IMG/VR virus record: IMGVR_UViG_3300030329_005692
Span: 1 to 30,248 of that record
DNA length: 30,248 nt
Direction: 5' to 3' (one strand)
Source of the DNA: a virus
Below the pieces are notes generated by a model, which ran no database searches, had not been told where the DNA came from, and saw only the letters and a program-made list of their open reading frames with translations. The stretch's first letter is position 1. Each line of letters opens with the position of its first letter. This document shows, one piece after another, positions 9,201 to 17,600 of the stretch. Both the position numbers and the translations under genes were made by a program.

Positions 9201-11675
9201 GCTATTCCAAGCCTGGAACAAGGAGTCCATGTTCATTTCGTAATATCTCTCAAGAAGCTCTCCGTCTTTTACCATCTTTTGAAAAGATTCTTTTTTCAAA
9301 AGACGGGTAAGGGTTTCCTTGGCTTCTTTGGTGGATATGCCGGAATACACCACTTCACCATCTCTGGTGTAGTTTTTCGGGTTGAAATCCTCGGCTGTTT
9401 TCTCGTGGATTTTAAGATCCGACTTTATTCTACCCACGTTGCTCTCTTCTTTTAGTACTTTGCGCAGAGAGTTCTTTTTACCGGATAACTTTTTCTTCAG
9501 GTCGGAAACATCCGCGTCCTTCTTTTCCGCAGCCTTGATGTCGTCCTCTATCTTGGATATTTCATTTTCGAATTCGAGTATCACTTTCTTGAACTGGGCG
9601 TCGGTAGGTTTTTCGCTTAACTCTTTTTTCAACCGTTTTACTTCATTTATCGCCTCGTTGTAGTCGGTCAATAATCTGAACGCGCCCGCCCTGTTCCTCA
9701 AAGGAGCTGCGGTTGCCTGCACGAACTCTCCAAAATCTCTGGGGGCTATCCCGTACTCGCCCAATTTTTCCGTCAAGAAGTCGTAGTATCGCTTCGTGGC
9801 TTCGAACAAAGCCTCGGCTCCTTTTCCGTGGTAAGCCATCATGTCGGCGTAAATATTCAAATCCTGTATGAGCGGGTGGTCATGAGGCAGCTCCAGCTCT
9901 TTCCGCATTTTCTCCACCAACTCCCTGTACGGCAGAAACTGAGTGGTGAGGCGCATCTTCATATCGGGTATAGTCCTACCAAACCACCCTCCTAATAGTT
10001 TATCGTCTATTCTCTTACCGCCTTTGGCCATTGCCGCTATGAACCTGTCCACGTTGCTGGCCCAAGTATCGGACGTAAGAAAATGAAATTGAGAGTAAGG
10101 AGATGTGGGGTCTGACCCAAGTCCTGGGTGGCTAGGATCCCACGGCGGCACGACACTGGTTGAATCCGAACCCAAGTAATAAGGCATACCCCCCTTGCCT
10201 TCTTCGTATTTTTTCTGGGCGTTTTCCTTTATTTTCCTGCGTGTTTCGGGAGGTAGGTTTTTCCAGTAATTCTTGGCCAGTGTCTGGAAGTCCTTCTCAG
10301 TTAAAACATCAGCCCCCTTGAGTTTACCTTTGGATATTACTTTTCCTTTATCTTTCCCGGACTTTTTCACCAGGCCCGGCCCTCGTTTCCCTAATTTAGC
10401 TGCGTAACCTGTCACGAACTCCTCTATGGTATTAAGACCCAACGACCTCAAATACACCACTTCCTCCACACTATGGCCTTTGGCCCTCGGCAATTCACCT
10501 TTCTCCATTGCCGCCTGCAATATAACATCTTCATTGGGATCAGGCTCGTTTAATTCGCTTCGGGGGGCTTCATTAGTACCTATTTTGCTCTCGGAAGCCA
10601 ACTTAGCTTCCCTGGCCGCCTTCACTTCTTCGCGCCTTTGCGTAACCACTGGGTCTTCTAGCTCTTTCCACTCGGATATTTCCTCGACACCGACACTAAC
10701 GGAAGGATCCAACATAGCGGTTTTACCCGTGCGCAAAGACGTCTGGGCATCCGCAAGCATCTCAGGAGTGCGCCCAGTCAACTCCTCGTACATAAAAACA
10801 CCTCCATTAAATGCTTGAACCATTTCGTCCGTGATATAGCCGGCTTCAACCATCTCTCGGGTTATGGCCATCATCTTGGATCGGGTAGCCCAATTGGATA
10901 TATTACCTGCCGCTATATCCCCCACTCCGAAAACTTCGTACGAGGCCCCTTTTTCGTCTTTGAAGTATTTTCTCCACAACTCCCCATCCACGGTTCGGGT
11001 GTAGGAGTGCTCGTTCTCCTTATCCTTGGCTATAAGAGCTTGTTTTTCAAACAGGGCTTTGTAGTACGCGGGTAGAATACCGTTATTCTCCTTTACATAC
11101 TTATTGAACTCCGCGTCGTTCTTGAACAAAGGATCGCCTTCCACGTAGGCTCCTCCTTCTTGCTTAAGAGTGAAAAAACCGGAACCTTCCATTTGTTGGT
11201 CCGTATGAACCAACCCCTTCATATCACGAAGAGCTTTTTTAATCTCTGCCAACCTCTCCTTGGAGATCACGTTTTTTTCTATGTGCTTAAGGGCTTCGTC
11301 CAAAAGCGTGTCGCTTTTTACCTCGATCTTGGCGGACACGGCTTTGGTTACACTCCCGCTCACAGGTACGGCGGCTATAAGCTCAGGTCTTTCGGCTTTG
11401 GCTGAGTAAGGATCGAACGCTAACAAATACCCTTTACCGGGAGAACCCATAGTTCTTTTACCACCCACTATAATCACGTCGTCGTAGTGAAGATTTTCAT
11501 CCTTGTATGCGCCGCTCAACATGAATACGGCAGCCTCCACTAACGTAAACTCCCTAAGATCCGCCGGCTGTACGCCTTCCCGAGTCCATCTATCTATTTC
11601 CTTAACCCCTTTCTCGCCCGCCAACACATCCTCGGGAGAAAATACAAAAGAAGCTATGGCTTCTCTTTTTTCCAA
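6228..11675 (-). CDS. Giant LPD38-like polyvalent protein (1815 aa), probably virion-delivered
   Basis: This is a 1815-residue multi-domain protein. The N-terminal 350 residues contain an alpha/beta region with a short 'VIIVGGKRTMGSPGKGYLL' stretch. Residues about 610-690 hold a helical module (YADMMAYHGKGAEALFEATK, then APLRNRAG). Charged coiled coil follows at about 700-800. From about residue 1200 the pattern AWNPEFMLANLTRDM (W1206), then ARNVTVDFNKKGEWGSN and LWLFFNAGVQGN (W1423), then a hydrophobic helix at 1448-1465, matches my memory of the LPD38 domain of large polyvalent proteins described in phages and conjugative elements. Such proteins are thought to travel with the DNA into the cell. 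The C-terminus is basic coiled coil. The frame begins with TTG at 11675, 1 nt after the TAG of the preceding gene. The first in-frame ATG is at about residue 52, so the exact start is uncertain. Confidence 0.8.
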   Translation of the reverse strand: MEKREAIASFVFSPEDVLAGEKGVKEIDRWTREGVQPADLREFTLVEAAVFMLSGAYKDENLHYDDVIIVGGKRTMGSPGKGYLLAFDPYSAKAERPELIAAVPVSGSVTKAVSAKIEVKSDTLLDEALKHIEKNVISKERLAEIKKALRDMKGLVHTDQQMEGSGFFTLKQEGGAYVEGDPLFKNDAEFNKYVKENNGILPAYYKALFEKQALIAKDKENEHSYTRTVDGELWRKYFKDEKGASYEVFGVGDIAAGNISNWATRSKMMAITREMVEAGYITDEMVQAFNGGVFMYEELTGRTPEMLADAQTSLRTGKTAMLDPSVSVGVEEISEWKELEDPVVTQRREEVKAAREAKLASESKIGTNEAPRSELNEPDPNEDVILQAAMEKGELPRAKGHSVEEVVYLRSLGLNTIEEFVTGYAAKLGKRGPGLVKKSGKDKGKVISKGKLKGADVLTEKDFQTLAKNYWKNLPPETRRKIKENAQKKYEEGKGGMPYYLGSDSTSVVPPWDPSHPGLGSDPTSPYSQFHFLTSDTWASNVDRFIAAMAKGGKRIDDKLLGGWFGRTIPDMKMRLTTQFLPYRELVEKMRKELELPHDHPLIQDLNIYADMMAYHGKGAEALFEATKRYYDFLTEKLGEYGIAPRDFGEFVQATAAPLRNRAGAFRLLTDYNEAINEVKRLKKELSEKPTDAQFKKVILEFENEISKIEDDIKAAEKKDADVSDLKKKLSGKKNSLRKVLKEESNVGRIKSDLKIHEKTAEDFNPKNYTRDGEVVYSGISTKEAKETLTRLLKKESFQKMVKDGELLERYYEMNMDSLFQAWNSGMTSTEHTIRMAILNTRAPNMRSKLMPLVQGGILVDETDGDIKKYEKAVRAKLKELSKSGVPREDERNKETSLVFWSAALTLEESIIRTKKAGGSERLSPETIDVLKLGLVKKESEELKLKVGDVYMFQGGYQYTPFIGFMGESAEYERTERLAQAKGETSTNKGRGWDSPSGAPVYDSKGRVVGVKPPSPRLTMPRAFQAHSEAVIWNLKSEVRGSVVEFHSLLSLLDKALEGGLNKEKIAQIKEEHPLWFEGYKTDELLESHIKYLHKEFSEIFELEPVEEGEYYKVVSSVTENEVGKTINKIPTMGKRKVLRKLEGKKEELSLVHMVQGKPHIIRFKDNDRGRMFARALKNTKYERMNGILKIINPVTRLMARAFTAWNPEFMLANLTRDMQGAFLNLREDEKKAFATKVLDLRRIGGAIKAIWNNEKAMEAMGGKMKKGEGALLLQEFESSKGAKREAFLNDTAVMMRIFAQAGGKTGFFKFSTIGEMLQDFEKKTEPAKFSKNPRQWLPPSWGGGKSNGLSGTNPGKFAKGMKFVETMVNDGNSSIENSVRLIAFTEALRMGFTTKDAVQVARNVTVDFNKKGEWGSNMGALWLFFNAGVQGNIRVMRAIMNRGGKDGLNLILLIMSASIANAIYNRIFAPRDDEEDRSEFDNLGTWERDSNMIFYVPGTDKRVRLPIPWGYSIFWAMGQRMADVMSGPEDKGLIDSTLSFINNVDNQLNPWSNSFPLPVPLPTFIDPILQYAANEKFYGAPIERDDLDFGAPVPAAYRNMPGTHPFYAKISQLANSLMGGDEVTPGSIRNMAHSLGVGRPKLEYPLENDIEPIMSGSMLEHFVEGYFGGPMKAALGVWDVGSAIFDWDAPKSKDVPIARRFFVSETSDWITTKRFYDLRKRTLIADRYVKNLEKNVSADASRQGAQVNAKLIKAKAFVDAADTARKALMRMETKIKSSRLSKSEKNEKLEELRNKKIQATRRALAKARALGILA

Positions 11676-11676
11676 A

Positions 11677-14600
11677 CTAGGTCTTTTTCCGGATTCTTCC
11701 AGCTCTGGGAGCCATCTTTAACTGCACCTCTTGTGGATACTGCTCCCTTGTTCTTTTGGCTTTTTTCCGTTTCTTTTCTCGCTTAGCTAAAGATTCTCGG
11801 GCGTCGTCCTGCGCTTCCTGCTCCCTTTTCCTTTGCCACATGTACATATGTTCTTCGAACTGACCTGTCTCGGAATCCATCCAGCTTATTATGGATTCAG
11901 GATCTACCGTCTTGTCTATCTTACCTATTTCCCAAGCCACCATTACATTCAGGCTTTGAACTTCCTGAACGGTAAGATCCAGGTATTTGGCGGCTTTGTA
12001 AGGTTCTATGTTATATAGAACGTCCGTAACCAGAGTAAGTTTAGAAGACAAAAGCTCGGCTATCTCGTTTTTTATAGATATGGCGGCCGAGGGGCCTTGC
12101 GCATCTCCGGGAAGACCTTTGACGAGCGCGGCTTTTTCTTTCTTGCTCAAGCTACCGTAAGGTTTTCCGTACATAGCCCTACCCCACTTGTTGAGAAGAT
12201 CCAGTATACGGGTGTCGGAATAAGGGTCTATATTAAGATCGGGTGCCTTGGTGCTGTCTCCTTTTCCGTCCGAAAGTATCTGTTTACGCACTGCTATCTG
12301 CTCGTCTTCGGTTAGCTGCTTGTAATTCTTCTTGAACAGCTTCTTGGCCGCGGCATTCCGTATACGCATCTCTACCCGATCATTGGCAAAACCCAACTCG
12401 CTATGCGGAACAGGTACGGGAGGTTTAGATTCAGTGCCGTATCTGCTTGGGTTATGCAGATACATACCGGGAATCATGCCTTCGAACAAAGCCGTTATCA
12501 CCTTCGCCATGTTTACATTTTCATCCCTAGACCAACCTGTTCCGGGAAGAGACCCCGTTTTAGGAGGACTTATGGACAGATAAGCCGACATAATAACACC
12601 TAAAGGTATCGTGGAGGAAAGCCCTCCGTAAGGCTTCCCTTTTACTTGATACTGTTGTCCGTAAAGAGCCGATTCCAGATGCCCTCGTATGTTGTGAGGG
12701 AATTTACCATTTCCGAGAACTTTCCCGTCCTGGTCCACGAGAACTCTCGGGAGGTTCCGAAGCTTGTGCTTCACGTTTACGTTTTTTTGCGTAACGGAGA
12801 ATCTTATTATGTCGTCAACTGTGTAAGGCTCGGTCTTTACGGTATTTGAAGATTTATCAACGACCCCCTCCATAAGAACCACCATGGGTAGAGGTTTCCC
12901 TTTAACGTACTTTTGATAAGGAACATTTACCATTCCTTTGCTCGTATTAGTCGTCCTCGTCACTTTCCGGAATCGGGGATTAGCCTCAATCTTCTTTTTC
13001 TCCTCCTTGGAAGCCTTGTGGTAATCTTCCGTTATGTCTTCATAGGTTTTGGCGCCGACGAAAGGACCTCTCTCGAACGGGTATTTTTCAAACCTCACCG
13101 GGGTTGTGGAGCCGGGTTCCGTGGCATGCACGGCTGCGGAAAAACCAGTAACGGCTTGTTTAGCTTCCACCAAATCCTCCAACTGGTACACCCCGAACAA
13201 ATCATTCAACAATTCCGAATGGGACAAAGGAACGGGCAGCTTTGTTTTTGGGTCTGGTCTGGACAAACCGGCATCTTCGGCAGCTTTCTCCAAGAGAGTT
13301 TGGCCTAAGCTTGTTTTCTCCTCGAACTGCAGCATTTTATCTATTACCTGACTGAAAAAAGCTTCCTCCCCCTCCAGGTACTCCTTCTGCATCTGCACAT
13401 TTTCAAAATGAGCTTCGGGTGTTCGGGATCTGTTGTACTCGGGAGCCAGACGGGTGGTTGGGGGCACAGCCTTGTCTTTCCCTTGAGGTCCGGCGGATAC
13501 GAAATAAAACCACTTGTCCGAAGACTTTAGAGTGCGCAAAGCCTTTATCCCATTGGCTTCTCTGGAGGATATGTCTCTTTCGTACAAAGCACTCATCTCC
13601 TGTTGCTCAGTCTTGCTGGCTATTATATTAGGCATCTGAGCGGCTAAACTTTCATAAAAGTATTTATTGAATCTCGCTGGCGTATCCTGCTTCATCCACT
13701 GGCCCAAGTTATACACGACGGTGCGCATGGCCCTAAACCAAGGACTGTTGTTCACGTCTGCCGCCCTAGCCTTTATGGACAAGGCCGCATCGAGGCCTAT
13801 GGATTTCATAAACCGCGTGGTGATGTACTTGGTACCCTCTGGGAACATACTAGTGTAATCAGCCGGTCCGGTACCTGTTTTATCCTTTTCCCGAGCTTCT
13901 TTTTTCTTTTTCTCCGCTTTCGTTTCTTTTTTCCGCTCGTCGTAAACCAGCAACATGTCTCGATCCGTAAGCACTTCCCTGGTTTCGTCCGACTCCTCGA
14001 TAACCCATACCTTGGACCCATCTACTGTTTTCTCAGTAAACTCAAAATCCACCTCGACCCATTGAACGCCTTCTGACGCCGCTTCTCTTTCGGGGGTGGT
14101 TATTCTTTTGGAATCTTTATGGAAAGCGCCGAACTGGTCATACCACACCCCAATGGGGGTTGGCGTGTACTGGTCCACAACGGAGTCCGCCATACTGTCC
14201 ATTACCTCCAACGCATTCTGGTAATAGTTTCTTGTTTGAGCGAGGGCTTTTAAAGAACTTAGTTGCCGTTTATTCTTAGGAAGCGCCCTTCTCTCTTGGC
14301 TTTGGAGAGTTTGGTGGGTTTTAAAAACTTCGGGTGCTGGGATCGAAGGTTTAGCTTCTCCGCCGTATCTCTTGGTGAACTTCCCGCGCAAAACCTTGTC
14401 TATGGATTTTTGAGCTTTATCTACGTTTTTCTTGAGCTCGTCCCTGTCTCTTTTCCAAGCGGCCCGGTTTTTCTTTTTCTCAGCTTCCGTAAGGGGTCTT
14501 TCCGTGAACTCAAAAACGGCTTGTTTATTTCTACCTTTCGGCGACCTAGTCCATTCACCCTTTTCATTTTTACGGAAAGGGGTGCTTTGTGTCTTAGGTA

Positions 14601-17600
14601 TTAACTGCTTTTTCTCCTTTTTTTCAGCTTCGGTGAGTTCCTTTTTTGCATTGAGCTCTTCTAACCTTTTCTGAGCTACCCTGCGTGTGTGCAAATGAGA
14701 TACCGGCTCCCCTCGTTTTATGGATTTCTTTATATTGCGACTAACTACGGCTTCATCCTGTAATTTTTTAGCAGCGGAGGCAGCAGCTTTTTTATCTCGC
14801 TTAGCTTTTTCTTCGAGGGCTTTTTCATTCTCGGCTCTAGCCTGAGCATCCGTATACGCATCTCTTTCGTTTGCCGGTACCGTAGGCTCCCTAGCGGGAG
14901 CTTTTTCTCTCCTAATCTTTTCTAACCTAGCTTTGCCTTCGCGAGTTTCCGTTATCTTTTTCTCTCTTGTCTTGGGTTCCTTCGTCCATTGACCTTTGGC
15001 CTTTGAGTCTTGGCCTTCTTCTTTAACTTTTTTTCTTTTGGCTTCCTTTATAGCGGAAACAAGCCTGACCCTCTCCACCTTTTCATCGTTGGTCAGCTCC
15101 TTTTTGGCATTAAGCTCCTTTAACCTTTCTATATCGGACTTCTCCCTTTGGGTTTCGGCCGTACCTTCTGGAGCTGCGGGCAAGGGTTGTGACTTAGGCG
15201 CGGAGGCTCCTCTACCTCCCTTGACTCCCTCGGCCCCTACCCATTTAGTGGATGCTTCCGTGGAGTAGGCCGAATAAATATCAGAAAGGTGTTTTTTAAG
15301 CTCCTCGGGGTTTAGGCCAAAATCCTCGGCTATTTTCCCTATCAGCACTCCGTCCGTTGGCTCAGGTCTCAAGGTACGGGACTTGAACCAGTAAGTGTTT
15401 GCAGCAGCTATAACCTCGTCGGGCAAGGTTCCTTTTAACGAAGCCAGCAACGATTTCATCAAGGCGGGAACGAAAGCGTCGGGAGCCCCCACCTCTTCCG
15501 TTTCCTTTACGTCGGGAACGGGTAGAGTGTCCAAATCCACGGTATCCGTAACTTCGGGAGCATTGGCGAACATATCGACAATAGCTTCCTTGCCTTCTTT
15601 CGGAACGGCGGACCAGCTGTCGTAACCCAGAAACCACGCTATGTGCTTGCGTGTTTCGGCGGCTTCCTTGCCTTTGGCCAATATATCCATCTTCTTGAGC
15701 CAATACTCGGGAAGATTCCCCTGAGGCCCGGGAAGAAACTTTTGATCGGGGGTTATGTCCGACCCCAAATCAAACTCCATCTGCTCGGCTGCTTCGGTCT
15801 CGGCACCGTCTTCCGTATGGGATTTCACGGGGTTGTCCGGATCCGTGCTAATGAAAGCCATTGGATCCATGACTTTGGCCAAGGCTTCCCATATAGCTTT
15901 GCGAGGAGCTTCTTTGGTCTTGGTAACCTCATTGCCGTCTTCATCGGTTTCGGTTACGTCATAAGTAGCATCTATAAGACCCTCGTTGATGGCGAATCGC
16001 TTGAAAGGCTCCGTACTCAACTCATTTTGGAGTGAGCTAGCGAACTTTTTAATAGTAGCCCTAGCTTCAGGTGAGGCGGCGTGAGGAGCCTGCCCGCCCA
16101 ACATACGTATAGCCTCGTATGCAAACCACTCTTCGGCCATTAGAAGTTCCGACTGCCCTGATCTCTCGAACACTCGTATCTGCCCATCTACTTTAATCTT
16201 ATCTATAGGCCCTAGTTTATCGTACTCGGCATCGTGCCTTTTTAGGGTGTACGCCGCTATTGCATTTTTTTGGAATTTTTCATCAACCTCGTTAAGGTTT
16301 CTCCACAAAGCCCTCAAGGTTTCATCATCCACAACAGATGGTCTTATAAGGTGTATGGCTTCGTGTATAACCACATAACCAACATTGTTTTTACCCTTTT
16401 TAAGTCTGTGGCTATTCAGGTAAAGAGTAGGGCCTCTTTCCGCGCTTAACTCAAGGTGCCCTCTTTGGTTCTTACGGCCTGTGGGGGTTCTGGGAGATAT
16501 TACGACTCTTATCCTGTTGTTGTTCTTTTTACCCCGGGTCAAAGATCCGCCTACGTCGAACCCTTCTGGAGTAACCCCGGGCTTCACCTGCCGTAGTTTT
16601 AAAATCTGCTGTATCGCTTCCGCCTCCTCGGGAGGTACCTGAAGTGTTTCGTTAGCAGCTAGGAAATCAGCGAAATCGTTGGGGTTTTCAAAAATCAAAT
16701 CCGAATCAGACCAAGAACCTCTCGACCAACCTTCGGACTTTATGTTTAATGTTCTAGGTTTGCCGTCTCTCAAAGAGGTGACATTGAAGTTCTTGACGGT
16801 TACTTCCGAAGGGTTGAACTCCTTTGCTATGCCTGTGGCATCACCCCAATTACCCCCTATAATAGGTGTGTTAGGGCTCATCATAGCCTTGGCTACACCA
16901 AACGAGGAAGGCCCCGCGCCTTCCACAATCATTTCAGCGGCTATGGCGTCCCAATCCAGTGCTTCCCCTTGATCTCTGGACCATAGCTGACCCAAAAGCT
17001 CGCCACCTCCACCGAGGGCTCCACCACCCCCTAGTTCGTAACCCACGTTACCTAGTCTTTCTTTCCAGGTATTCTTCTGAACCTTGCTATCCCATTCCGT
17101 GAGCTTTCCTGATATTTTTTTATAAGTTTTTACGGGTTTGGTCACACCGGCAACAGCTAGTCCGGCGGCGTCTCCCACGGCCTGCGGCAAACCCCGGCTT
17201 TTTATCTGCCGCCCTAGACCGGCCATTCTACCACCTAAAGAAGCGGCCATAGTGTCGAGAACAGCTATAGGCACACCTTTTCTTTTTGCGTGGTCCCTTA
17301 ATTTATCCCGTATTTCGGGGTTGTTCCAAGCGGCTTCAAATACTTTTGTGTTGTGCCAATCCAACCCCATCTTTTCCATCTCGTGGATCATGTCGGCGGC
17401 GGCCTCCAGCATGAAAGAAGCAACACCGGCATTCAGCCTAAGCCCCCATTTGGCTCCAAAAAGACCACCCGCTACGGTTCCTTTTCCGGGGATAACCGTC
17501 CCAGCAGCAGCACCGGCGGTAGTAGTACTCGCCACAACGGGCACCACCGTATTAAAATAGGAATTCATGAATCCCGCGAAGGACTCCCAAGCCAAATCCC

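Noticed and set aside
11670-11695. Programmed frameshift fusing the 2491-aa and 1815-aa proteins
   Set aside because: The second gene is in the +1 frame and the A-rich run before the stop is not a canonical slippery heptamer. Slipping -1 at it leads to an early stop. Reinitiation is simpler.
14432-15268. Ser/Phe/Leu-rich plus-strand frames resembling membrane proteins
   Set aside because: They are the antisense of Lys/Glu-rich coiled coil in the 2491-aa gene. AAG/GAA codons read backwards give CTT/TTC, which mimics hydrophobic sequence.
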